This document shows, piece by piece, positions 1 through 9,781 of a stretch of 64,000 bases of DNA. The notes beneath the pieces are model-generated. The model saw only the letters and a program-made list of their open reading frames with translations. It was not told where the DNA came from and ran no database searches. The stretch's first letter is position 1, and each line of letters begins with the position of its first letter. The translations under genes were made by a program, and so were the position numbers. Origin of the DNA: Dipteris shenzhenensis (taxonomy: Eukaryota; Polypodiophyta; Polypodiopsida; Gleicheniales); assembly GCA_047967505.1 (NCBI GenBank), contig CM106541.1; one strand, given 5' to 3'.

Positions 1-2
1 CA

Positions 3-140
3 GAGTTCCCACAAGGGCAACAACCTATTCAATGTAAGTGGTTCTATAAGACCAAGATCAAAGCTAATGGTACTTATGACAAATACAAATCATGATTGGT
101 TTCCAAAAGATTCTCTCAAGTATTAGGAGCTGACAAGGAC
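3..140 (+). pseudogene. Ty1/copia reverse transcriptase fragment
   Basis: Frame 3 reads residues typical of the start of the copia RT domain: a KWFYKTKIKANG segment followed by a degraded copy of the R-x-K-A-x-L-V-x-K-G-F motif. An in-frame TGA at 93-95 sits where the family has an arginine or alanine codon, so it is dead. The match fades by about position 140 and no further pol sequence follows, so this is a short relic cut by the window edge. The assignment to copia is clear; the subfamily is unknown. Confidence 0.75.
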
Positions 141-152
141 CAAGAACTACCC

Positions 153-559
153 CATGTGCTAAGCCTTGACTTGGAATTAACTAAATTTAAAATTAAAACG
201 ACAATATATATATTTTTTTAAATTAAGTACATATAATATTATTAATTTAACAAAAAAATCATTTTTTATTTTATTTATATATATAATACAAAATTCAAAA
301 ATAAAAGGGGAGAAAAAGAGGGAGGCTTATCGAGGCCCTACATAAAGAAGCATATGGAAAGGCAAGAAAGCTCCCCTTCCACCTTGTTGCACATGCGACA
401 AGGACGAGGTAGATAACTTATCCCCCTTCCACTCCATCCATGTGACTGGGCACATAGGGAAATGGAGAACAGACGTATAAACATCCCTCCTCCTCACCAC
501 ACACAAAACGAGTGCAAGAGGGAAGCTTATCCCACTCCCCTTTGACCCATGTGCATATT
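153..559. other. Intergenic, AT-rich then pyrimidine-rich, no gene seen
   Basis: Positions 175-300 are strongly AT-rich. Positions 300-559 hold two loosely similar stretches built on CTTATCCC..CCATGTG. No supported coding sequence. This is the older DNA into which Copia-1 inserted; it resumes at 4938. Confidence 0.5.
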
Positions 560-564
560 TGGCC

Positions 565-915
565 TGTTGAGATATCAAGCTCCACTCGCGATATGCCAGG
601 GTGACCGTTGTGCACTTATGTCACCGACTTGTTAGCTGCAGATGCGGTTGGTACATTGCCCACGAATAATAGCTAGATGACAGCTATCCTTATCTACTCT
701 AGTTCATGGCTCAGTTAGTATGCCACCTTAGTTAGTTGAGTTTGGTTTGAGACCCACATATAGGGTTCTTCTATTTCTTTGTACTAGAGTTCTTTTGGCT
801 TTCATAACTAAGAAGAGAAAAACTGTTTTCATCCTCCACCTGTGTGTGTATTCCCCAATGTGTATGTGAGAAAGCCGCAAGTGAGACTCCTTCCCTCTCT
901 CCCACTATCTTCACA
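565..915 (+). repeat. Copia-1 5' LTR
   Basis: Starts TGTTGAGATATC and ends TTCACA. The matching copy is at 4581-4932. A CATATAGGG stretch near 756-765 is a possible TATA region. The primer binding site abuts its 3' end directly. Confidence 0.95.
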
Positions 916-928
916 TGGTATCAGAGCC
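916..928 (+). other. Copia-1 primer binding site (initiator Met tRNA)
   Basis: TGGTATCAGAGCC is an exact complement of the 3' end of plant initiator methionine tRNA. It lies immediately after the LTR end, as expected for minus-strand DNA priming in plant copia elements. Confidence 0.95.
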
Positions 929-1432
929 TTGTTCGTGGTAAGGAGCTCAAGAAAGCAAACCAAGTTCGCGGTGTCCTGGTAAGAGGACTAGTGTTGCTTT
1001 CCTTTTTTGAGTTTGGGAGCAAATCTCTACAGGTAGCATAGCCAGAAGTGCAAGAGTGCACTATTTCAGATTGAGACGCCCTTCGCAGTGTGGCAAGAGG
1101 GCAATATATGCTATAAGAGAGGGTGATTCGAGGCCATTTCAAGGCCCGTTTTGAAGGTAGAAGTTCTTCGCAGGCACTCAGAAAAAGGCCCTGTTTTTGT
1201 TGTGCGACCACTGCTCTACTAGTCGGTGAAAAGTTGCCGCAGAAATTGCATCGTATGCCTGTGTGCAGAGATATTGGAAGTTGCAAAATCATGCTTGTTG
1301 CCTGTTGATGCAAAATCATCACTAGGAAGTGACTTTGTGGTCAAATACCATTTTTGTCAGTTTTGCAGATTTGCCCGTGTGAGGCAAAAGCTATGTTTTT
1401 TGCAGTGACAGAATATTTTGCAGTGTTCTATA

Positions 1433-2449
1433 ATGGCGTCTGATTCTCTTTCACAGATTGTCACTGAAAAGCTTGACAAGAACAACTTCCAGGCATGGAA
1501 GTTTAGAAGGACAAATTTCCTTATGGGAAAGGGCTATTGGGAGTTCATTACAGGAAATGAAGAAGAACCAGTTCTTCCTAATGTTCCCAATTAACAGGAA
1601 ATGCAGGTATTTAAAGGATGGCATGAGAGAGCCAGAAAAGTTATGTACTGGCTGTCTATCAGTATTTCGGATTCTATGATTGTGCATATTTAGGATGCAA
1701 GTATGGCAAAGGAGGCATGGGATACTTTGGCAAAAATGTACAGCACAAATATGCAAGCCAAGAAAATGCAGCTCAAGCAGGAGTTGCACAATGTGCAGAG
1801 AGAAAATATGAGCATCAATGACTACCACATGAAGGTGAAGAAAATTGCAGATGCACTTGCTTCCATTGGGTCACTAGTGGAAGATGATGATCTAGTTTCT
1901 GTGACCTTGAATGGTCTAGGAAAGGATTATGCATAGTTCCAGATATCCATTGCCGTTCGTGAAAAATTTCCTGATTTTAAAGAGTTATTTGCTCTTCTAA
2001 TTTTTGAAGAGCAGAGAAATGGGGGTGCATCTTCTTCAGGAGGAACTTCAAAAGAAACTGTCTTCTACTCAAATGCTGGAAGACGTAGAGGCAGAGGTAG
2101 AGGAGGCTGATCTAGAGGCCGTGGTAGAAATTAGAATATGTAGCAAACTCAAGAAAACCAGTCCTATGGAGGAGGACGTGGTAACTCTAGAGGCAAGGGG
2201 AGCCAAAGAGGCCATGGTGGATGGCAGAGAGGCCAAAATGCAAACAACAATGTTGAATGCTACTACTATGGTAAAATGGGTCATATGGCTAAGGACTGCT
2301 ACAAAAAGCAGAATGACATTATGAATGGAAAATTGCAACAAGGCAATTATGCATCTTCTAGTAGACAGGGTGATGATAGAAATGAGCGTCTATTTATGGT
2401 GCAGCACATGACCATTTCTGTGACAAGTGCAGAAGAACGAAATGATGTG
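1433..2449 (+). pseudogene. Copia-1 gag (nucleocapsid precursor), nonsense-riddled
   Basis: The ATG at 1433 opens a single frame (M-A-S-D-S-L...) that runs without a frameshift to the protease. It has the copia gag core: WKFRR, EAWDTLAKMY, LKQELHNVQ and NDYHMKVKKIADAL. A glycine/arginine-rich linker (about 2070-2230) leads to a CCHC zinc knuckle. The second knuckle Cys is Tyr (TGC-TAC-TAC-TAT), so the CX2C pair is lost. In-frame stops are at 1592 (TAA), 1691 (TAG), 1934 (TAG), 2108 (TGA), 2132 (TAG) and 2141 (TAG). Nearly all are explained by C-to-T changes in CAG, CAA or CGA codons. The protein would normally form the particle and bind RNA. Confidence 0.9.
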
Positions 2450-3490
2450 TAGTATGTTGAATCAAGTGCATCAAACCACATGACAGGTCATGCAGAATGG
2501 ATGCACAATCCAAGGAAAATGGAAAAACTAGGATTTGTGGAGACTGGCGATGATACTGCACATCCTATTGTGCAGATTGGTAAAATTCCTTTGTCTATGC
2601 AGGATGGGAAAAAGAAATACCTGTCTAATGTATTTCATGTCCCGAATATCACCGAGAACCTAGTTTCTGTTGGTCAAATGGTTGAGCAGGGCTTGCAAGT
2701 TAGATTTAATCCTCATGGATGCTTTGTTGAGGATATGAAAAATAACAGTCGCTTGATAGCAAAAGGAAAGAAGAAGGGCAGGATGTTTACATTGGATGCA
2801 GACATGCCTGAATTGAGTGCAGCAATGTTTGCACATGGAACTGGTGTTGTTGCACATATTGATCTCTGGCATAAACGCATTGGTCATGTTAATGTACAGT
2901 GACTTAAATCAATGCAGGCCTAAAATATTGTTATAGGATTACCTAAATTCAAGGTTGCAGATATGCATAAGGTATGTGAAGCCTGTCAATTTGGAAAACA
3001 GGCAAGGAAACCATTTCCTAGGCATGTTCAAGAGAGTAAGAAGCCATTGGAATTAATCCACTATGATGTGTGGACTACTAAAGCTGCATCTATTGGAGGC
3101 TGTCATTATTTTGTCACTTTTATTGATGACTACAGTAGAAACTTTGGGTGCATTTTATGAAAAAGAAAAGTGAAGTGTTTGGGCATTTCAAAGCTTTTAA
3201 AGCTATGGCTGAAAAAGAAACAGGCCTGCAAATAAAATGCCTAAGGTCAGATGGAGGGGGAGAGTACCTCTCAAATGAGTTTGCAAGGTTCCTACAAGAG
3301 CATGGTATAAAGTAGCAATATTCATGCAGTCATATCCCACAGCAAAATGGACTTGCAGAAAGGAAAAACAGGCATATTAGAGAGGTATCTCGGGCCATGC
3401 TAAATGAAAAAGATCTACCAGATTATTATTGGGCTAAAATAGTTGCTACAACAGTTTACATAATGAACAAGACTCCCACTGCAGCAATAC
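2450..3490 (+). pseudogene. Copia-1 protease and integrase, broken and truncated
   Basis: Begins with a TAG (2450-2452) where the family has Trp just before the aspartic protease motif. The motif itself reads ESSAS instead of DSGAS, so the catalytic Asp and Gly are both lost. The pre-integrase zinc region follows (LWHKRIGH...CEACQFGKQ) with stops at 2900 (TGA) and 2921 (TAA). The integrase core shows the first Asp (HYDVW), a frameshift near 3141-3148, then LRSDGGGEY and a PQQNGLAERKN segment carrying the third acidic residue. At about 3490 integrase stops abruptly and the sequence jumps into RT. The integrase C-terminus and RT N-terminus are deleted. Confidence 0.9.
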
Positions 3491-4554
3491 ATGGCATCAC
3501 CTAGAGCATGGTTTGACAAGATAGGACAGTATCTTGTCACTATTGGCTTTCAAATTTCCAAGGCAGATTTCTCACTCTATGTGAGAAAAACAGAGAAAGG
3601 TATTCTGCTGCTTGTCATTTATGTTGATGATTTGATCATCACAGGTGATAGTGATGAAGATATCCTTCATGTGAAAATGCTATTGAAGCAGAAGTTTGAG
3701 ATGAAGGATTCGGGAGAGCTGCATTATTTCTTGGGCATTGAGGTGATTAGATCACCAAGTGGGATACAGCTCTTGCAGAGGCAGTATGGATTGGACATGC
3801 TGTCCAAATATGGGATGGCGGGCTATAAGCCTATTTCAATTTTTTTGGAGCAGAATGTGAAGCTGAGCACAGATGCAGGTGAGCTTCTAGAAGACCCTAC
3901 TATGTACAGACGGATAGTAGGAAGTTTGATTTATATCACTATTACCAGGCCAGATTTAAGCTATGATGTTGGATTGATAAGTCAGTTTATGCAGGCTCCA
4001 AGGAAACCGCATTTGGATGCAGCTAGACGCATACTCAAGTATGTGAAGTCCACATTGCAGTATGGACTATTTTATGAGGCTGGGGTTCAGATACAGTTGT
4101 ATGGATACATTGATGCTGATTGGGCTGGTAGTATTTTTGATAGACGATCTACCAGTGGATATGTGTTCTCTTTTGGGAGTGTTGTAGTCACCTGGAGCAG
4201 CAAGAAACAGCCTATAGTTTCCTTGTTGAGCACAGAGGCTGAGTATAGGGTGCAGCAATGGCTACATGTGAGGTAGCTTGGTTGCATAAGCTACTTTATG
4301 ATATGCATCAGTCTACAGATGGGCCAATTGTCATTTATTGTGACAACATGAGCGGTATACACTTGGCAAATAGCCCAGTCTATCATATTAGGACAAAGCA
4401 CATTGAGGTGCATTATCACTATGTGTGGGAGAAGGTTTTACTAGGTCTTATTGATCTAGTTTATGTCAGCACAGAGGATCAGGTAGCTGACATATTCACG
4501 AAGGCATTGGGTGCAGAGAAGCTGCACAAGTTCAAAGACCTGCTTGGTGTGTAG
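3491..4554 (+). pseudogene. Copia-1 reverse transcriptase (C-terminal part) and RNase H
   Basis: Reads from the SPRAWFDKI region of the copia RT through the intact catalytic YVDDLI motif, FLGIEV, YRRIVGSLIY and TRPDLSYDV to the RNase H domain (YIDADWAGS, DRRSTSGYVF, STEAEYR). A one-base shift near 4250 moves the frame into the remaining RNase H (EVAWLHKLL, CDNMSGIHLA, RTKHIEVHYH, DIFTKAL). It ends at a TAG (4552-4554) shortly before the purine tract. The RT fingers upstream of SPRAW are missing, so it cannot be active. Confidence 0.93.
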
Positions 4555-4565
4555 GAATCAGGATT

Positions 4566-4580
4566 GAGCTCGAGGGGGAG
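4566..4580 (+). other. Copia-1 polypurine tract
   Basis: GAGCTCGAGGGGGAG lies directly 5' of the 3' LTR, the expected site for plus-strand DNA priming. Confidence 0.85.
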
Positions 4581-4932
4581 TGTTGAGATATCGAGCTCCA
4601 CTCACGATATGCCAGGGTAACCATTGTGCATTTATGTCACCAACTTGTTAGCTGCAGATGCGGTTGGTACATCGCCCATGAATAATAGCTAGATGACAGC
4701 TATCCTTATCTACTCTAGTCCATGGCTCAGTTAGTATGCCACCTTAGTTAGTTGAGTTTGGTTTGAGACCCACATATAGGGTTCTTCTATTTCTTTGTAC
4801 TAGAGTTCTTTTGGCTTTCACAATTAAGAAGAGGAAAATTGTTTTCAGCCTCCACCTGTGTGTGTATTCCCCCATTGTGTATGTGAGAAAGCTGCAAGTG
4901 AGACTCCTTCCCTCTCTCCCACTATCTTCACA
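4581..4932 (+). repeat. Copia-1 3' LTR
   Basis: Begins TGTTGAGATATC, ends TTCACA, and is followed by the TGGCC target duplication. About 95% identical to the 5' LTR, with a one-base insertion near 4871 and mostly transition differences. Confidence 0.95.
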
Positions 4933-5091
4933 TGGCCATGCATAGGGAAGTGGAGGGGAAGGGGATCACTGAGTCAGTGAGATGAAAGTAGCCCCATCAC
5001 GAATGAAGAGAACCCAGTTAGGAGAAACTAGATGTCTAACATAATTGACTTGCTCTTGAGGAGTATCTGAAATCTCATCCATCAAAATTGG

Positions 5092-5690
5092 ATGGTTGCT
5101 GCCATGCATACTTATCCATGGCAACAACATGCCTTCATTTGTGGTGACTTTAATGATGCCTCTCAATCGGGTGACAACACCTCAGGCCACACTCATATGT
5201 TGGCTTCTGAAACACATGCATGGTCTGATTTTTGCTTTAGTTGCACCTGGTTCATATCTGGAAGGAATTACAGCCCATGCTTCTGGGCTATACCTTTCAG
5301 CAGAATGCTCAATCTTCTTATCGAGCATGCTTGGACAGATGGTATCATATTGATCCACAGCATTGTGATGCCTTTACTTTGTCAAATTTGGGTTGATCAT
5401 GCTTTCACACATTTGGATGATGCTCCTCTTTGGTTGAGGCTTTCCTTACATGAATTTTTGACTAATAGATTGCCTTGCCGAAGGATTTTGCTAATTAATA
5501 ATAGTTATCTAGAGCATGCTGACTTTAAAGCCTTGATCTCTAATGCTATCAGCCTCTCTCTCGTTAGATATGCATTGGTTTGGATTATGCTTGGCAAGAT
5601 TTTGTTGCTCAAATGCAAGCAGTTATTCGAGATTATGGCAAATCCTATATGCAAGCCACAAGGGAGATTGTAGCACATGCCAAATTTACT
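5092..5690 (+). pseudogene. Degenerate LINE (L1-type) endonuclease fragment
   Basis: The frame starting at 5092 contains ICGDFND with a following SE..AWSDF pattern, typical of the apurinic-type endonuclease of plant LINEs. Around 5310-5350 another frame carries an R-A-C-L-D-R-W-Y stretch matching the R-L-D-R-x-Y endonuclease motif. Back in the first frame near 5405-5435, LDDAPLWLRL looks like a decayed SDHAPL box. The motifs are in the right order and spacing but need frameshifts. No RT domain is recognisable downstream. Sure of LINE ancestry at a moderate level only. Confidence 0.55.
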
Positions 5691-5952
5691 TGATCATCAC
5701 ATAAGGCTTCTTGAAGTATACTTGGATAGAGAATGACTAAAACATCCACAATAATCCCACTTCAATGATTGAGTGGACCGAGGCTATTTCCTTGGTAAAG
5801 AGCTTTCATGATTGTATTGTTTAGCAATGCAATCGGACTCGATATGTTATGTCCATAATTTTGAGAATAATTATAGAATCTCCTCCCTAAAGCAGTGAGT
5901 TGCTGGGATTGCCACAAGAGGGGTACCAAAAATTCTGGAAGTGAGGAGGCAA

Positions 5953-6675
5953 CTACCACTTCTTTGAGACTAGATGATCAGAATCTTGAGAAGTATTAGT
6001 AAGTAGTGTTGAACTAGACGTCTCATAACACCTTTCATGCCTTTGGGAGTACTCAATGAGTAACATGCATGCACTATCAAAAGTGACACCATCTTTATTT
6101 GAAACAAATCTAATGATATTATCGTATTTATCATCTTTGATAATGTGAAGAAGATGAGCACCAGGTTGAGAGTTAGGTATGGGAGCCCCAGCAGTAGCCA
6201 ACTTTAAAATAAGAATCTTTTTAAAGGACACTAGATGAACCACCATCGAAGTGGGAGATCTGTACTCCATATTATCAAGAGTAGTGTAGAGATGCCGAAC
6301 TTTAGTGAATCAACTTCTCCTTGAAATTATATGAATATTCCATACTTCTCATGAGGTTGTCAAGTGAAAGGTGTCCATCATGAGTGAATCACTTAAGACA
6401 AAAAGGATGTATCATCTTCTGGCTTTGTCTTTCTTGGTCCAGTCGGCAAAAATTATTTGCCAATTTTAGAATGTGGGTCCTTCGGTAATGGGTTTACTAG
6501 AGTCATCTGTTGGCTGAGGAGGGCAAGGGGTGGTTCCTTGAACCATTTCCAATAGATCATCGCCCTCTAGAATCATGATAAGCTTAGCCTTCCATGTAGT
6601 GAAACTAGATCCTTGAAATGTGGGATCGAGCCATTGGCTAGAAGGATAACCATTTACAAGGAAAAACATGGCCAT
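5953..6675 (-). pseudogene. Copia gag fragment (separate family)
   Basis: Reading the minus strand from 6675, one frame gives SSFTTWKAKLIMILEGDDL, then a stop, then DWTKKDKAR, another stop, YILFVLSDSLMM, and VRHLYTTLDNMEY. This is the copia gag pattern of a TWK start and a helical core. At least four in-frame stops (TAA and TGA) kill it. No LTR, protease or pol sequence is attached on either side, so it is an orphan fragment. The 6691-6876 stretch upstream on this strand is open but unrecognised. Confidence 0.65.
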
Positions 6676-6913
6676 CTTTGCCTTAGATAATCAAAGGAGA
6701 GTGCAACGATTAATGGCCTTCTCAAGGTCAAGGGTGGTCCATGAGAAAGTATCGAAAACCATTGGAAAGAAAGGCTCTTTTATCCATAAATAGATATGAA
6801 AAGACTTTCCTATTAAACTGACGAGTCTCCACAATATGAGCATAGAATTTATATTTATGAGTGATGTGTCTTTCATGTATACAATGATGTAAGATCCACT
6901 TTTGGGTGTTGTA

Positions 6914-7150
6914 GCCTCGGGGGGTTCACCTCACAAAATTTTAGTATACCATGTGCATTCAAAAGGAGGGGTATTTTAATGGAACTTTTGGAAAAAATTT
7001 AACAGATTTACAATAATAGGAGGGGTTTTTTTATTCAAGTTTAAAAAAATATCCATTAGCTCATAAGTAAAGAGGGGTATCTTTATTGGTAAAATTTTTT
7101 TAGTTGAGTAGTTTTTAAAATACCCCTTGAATGCATGTGATACCTAGGGT
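6914..7150. mobile_element. Foldback MITE-like element
   Basis: The left arm (ATGTGCATTCAAAAGGAGGGGTATTTT, about 6951-6977) and right arm (AAAATACCCCTTGAATGCAT, about 7117-7136) are inverted repeats about 140-180 bp apart. The outer left flank, CGGGGGGTTCACC, resembles the arm of the element split by Copia-3 at 33.6/40.3 kb, so both may belong to one family. No coding capacity. Exact ends and target duplication were not resolved. Confidence 0.5.
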
Positions 7151-7640
7151 TTCTTAGTAGTGCATGCTCCCTGAGCTTGTAGCCGCACTCCAAGGGACTA
7201 ATTATCTTTCCAATAATTATTGATTGTTGTGGATACAACTTCACCAATAATTGGAGATGTATGCCAGTGGCCTGAGTCATGAAAGTCATGTATCTTTGGC
7301 GGTAGCTTGCTGGAGATCAACCTTGGAAAACATAGCTTTTAATTGTCCATAACACCACCTTGTCTTATATGATATAAGACGAGATTCCTAGCTGTTGGGA
7401 TCACATGGGCTCTCGTGATGATGCCACTAAAAGGGATGCGACTCCGCAGAACCTTGGAGACTAGCCTTGTGCTTGTTTACTATAGCTTCCTTGCAGCTGG
7501 ACAAGAAGGGAAACTAAAGCCCAATTCAACATCTGAGAATGAATACTAAAAGCCACAAAGAGAAGTGCTAAGATCTTGGGAAGCATGAGCTCAGGTCATC
7601 ATCTGAGATTTTCTTTGTAGCCTGGGAGTTCTCAGAGATA

Positions 7641-7853
7641 TTGATGCATATATTCAAGTCCCAATTCTTTAATCATGATCATAGGCTATGTAGGTGGTCC
7701 CAAAGGTCAGTGCTAGATGGGTAGATGAAGAGAGAACAAGCCCCAATTGATGCATATAGTCAAGTCCCAATTCTTTAGTCACAATCATAGGCTGTGCAAG
7801 TGGTCACAAAGGTCAGCGCTAGATGTGTAAGTGAAGAGAACACAAGCCCCAAG
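7641..7853. repeat. 106-bp tandem duplication
   Basis: Two imperfect copies starting TTGATGCATA at 7641 and 7747, each ending near CACAAGCCCCAA or AACAAGCCCC. The rest of 7151-8385 shows no supported gene. Confidence 0.8.
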
Positions 7854-8387
7854 TGAGAGATCACAGTGATTGTGGGAGTAATCCAACTTCCCTGTACGGC
7901 TACTTGTAAATATATCTTGTTTATGGTTTTCAAGCAAATAACAAGAAAGCAAACATGTGTTTGGCTAAAGTATTGCACATACGTAAATCTAGAGGATAAC
8001 TGAAATGGCAAGAACATTGAACACCTACCCCTGCTAGGAGAGATCGAAATTGTGAAATTTGTTTGCAAAAATCAACTCAGCAAGTTGAGCTTTACTTGCA
8101 AGTTCAATGTTTGTCTCAAAAAGTAGAGGCGCCCAAAATCTTGATGACATACTAAAGAATTCTAAGTAGATGAAAAGAGATATTTTCTTCCGATTTTAAA
8201 TCAAAAAACAAACACATCTCAAAATAAATAAAGATTCAAACCCTTAGATCTTCATGAAATCAACGTTTAGAATTACGATAGGTGATTTCATGAGAGCTCC
8301 CAAAAGTAAAATATCCCTCTATGTTGGCCGTTCTTACTTTTGCCTTTTGTTATAGAGGTACTAGTATGCAACCCGTTTGTTGTTTTG

Positions 8388-8390
<3 letters not shown>

Positions 8391-8423
<33 letters not shown>

Positions 8424-8600
8424 CCTTTTGGCACATGCATTGATTGGTTCTTAAATTTCTAATCAATTAACCTTGCATACTTGGATTGAAGCCCGCATGT
8501 TGAATCAAGAGAGAGAGAGAGAGAGATCAGAGAGCGCGCGAGAGAGGCACATGCATTGATTGAATCTTAAATTGCTATCAATTAACCTTGCATACTTTTG
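8391..8600. repeat. (GA)n microsatellite and 116-bp spaced duplication
   Basis: (GA)n occupies 8391-8421 and again 8509-8526. Each is followed by GGCACATGCATTGATTG and CAATTAACCTTGCATACTT, starting at 8430 and 8546. The GA tract plus downstream unit has been duplicated with 116-bp spacing. Confidence 0.85.
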
Positions 8601-8640
8601 AAAATTTGGCTAAGTCTTAACCCATGGCTTTATCTCCTCC

Positions 8641-8790
8641 TTTAATTCCATTGACCTTCCATCTCCTCCTTCCTCCCAAAGGTGAACTTCTAGTGACCTT
8701 CTATCTCCTCCCTCCTTTAATTCCATTGACCTTCCATCTCCTCCTTCCTCCCAAAGGTGAACTTCCAGTGACCTTCTATCTCCTCCTTCC
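8641..8790. repeat. 75-bp CT-rich tandem duplication
   Basis: Two near-identical 75-bp copies beginning TTTAATTCCATTGACC at 8641 and 8716, with a partial third copy to about 8825. The open frames that cross it on both strands are low-complexity and not treated as genes. Confidence 0.85.
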
Positions 8791-9186
8791 TCCCAAAGTT
8801 GTATCTCCTCCTTCCTCCCAAATTTGCCTCTTGTCTTTCTTTCCCCACTCAAAGCCTGCCTTTTGTCTTTCCACCTCCTCCCCTCTCCCAACCTCCAGCC
8901 AAGAGCTCTTTCTTTGTGACACATGGCATTCTCTTCTCTTCCAAGCTACCACTTGTCTTTGCTTTTTTCCCCTTTGTCCATGGTGGGTTAATAGGTTAAA
9001 GAAGATGAACTTTGAAGGTAAAAATAATGACTCCGTCATCCTAGTCATACTGTTCGAATAATATTTGATGTTGCAAGATGACAGGAATCAGCGTATAGTA
9101 GCGGCTCAAGAACAAGAACGTTATGGTCAATTCTCATTATATATACATGTAACCTACTGCATAGCAGCTCACATCAATCTCGGTTT

Positions 9187-9781
9187 TCAATGCGACGTCT
9201 CACGATCCCATAGCCAAAGATTTTCCCAGAGCTCAAGCTCATCATCCTGTTTATTATCGGTGCAGCTATAGATGGATTCCTGTGGATCTGGATGCATCAA
9301 GAGCATTGCTTCTGTCGTGTCCACCAGTACATTGGACGCGTCAAGCAACGTATACTCTTCATCACAGGGAAACTCTGATCGAGGTGCGGCAGCTTCTGGT
9401 ATATCGATCTTTGATAAATACTCTGTTTCAGTACTGGGAGAGATGTCCAAATGCGCTTTGGGCCATATTACTTCCGTGGCGACTGCCTCTGCCCTACTTC
9501 GACGATAAGGAATTTCATCACAATTGTCTTGGTGTTTGGCTCTTTCCTGTAGCACCATGATAGAACCCTTTATTGGGTTTTCGCAAACTGTCGTGGCCGG
9601 AGATGCAGCAGTCGTGAAAGTCGACGAAATTGAAGAAGCACAGCTAGTAGTTGCGGCCACCAGTGCAGCTATTTGGATGTCTCGGGGAGATTGGCTTAAA
9701 GGAATAGGCAACGTGTGGGCGGACTCGGGGAAGTTGAGGCAGGCAGAGGCTCCCTTAAGGCTGAGAGCGGCAACATCGTTT
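9187..9781 (-). pseudogene. DREB-type AP2/ERF pseudogene, N-terminal half of AP2 domain lost
   Basis: The minus strand encodes [19 protein letters not shown], which is the C-terminal helix of an AP2 domain. It is followed by RDIQIAA, an Ala/Ser/Thr-rich linker, an acidic tail and a terminal LWLWDRE motif. This matches the layout of the intact paralog at 57067-57885 (GAAAP, AMLL..P, LWLWDHE). Upstream of the helix homology stops abruptly at about 9781, where the sequence switches to the C-terminal coding end of the DUF7869-type gene. The DNA-binding sheet ([10 protein letters not shown] in the paralog) is absent, so it could not bind DNA. Confidence 0.85.

Larger units (their letters stand above)
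565..4932 (+). mobile_element. Copia-1, complete but decayed Ty1/copia LTR retrotransposon
   Basis: A 4,368-bp element bounded by LTRs of 351 and 352 bp that start TG and end CA. The 5-bp target duplication TGGCC is present at 560-564 and 4933-4937. A perfect plant iMet primer binding site follows the 5' LTR and a purine tract precedes the 3' LTR. Domain order is gag, protease, integrase, RT, RNase H, which is the copia order. The two LTRs differ at about 16-17 positions (roughly 95% identical), mostly transitions. The coding region has many nonsense codons, two frameshifts and a deletion joining mid-integrase to mid-RT, so it is non-autonomous. Confidence 0.97.

Noticed and set aside
4966-5166. 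66-residue minus-strand frame (M-R-G-I-I-K-V-T)
   Set aside because: Overlaps the LINE endonuclease remnant on the other strand and has no recognisable domain.
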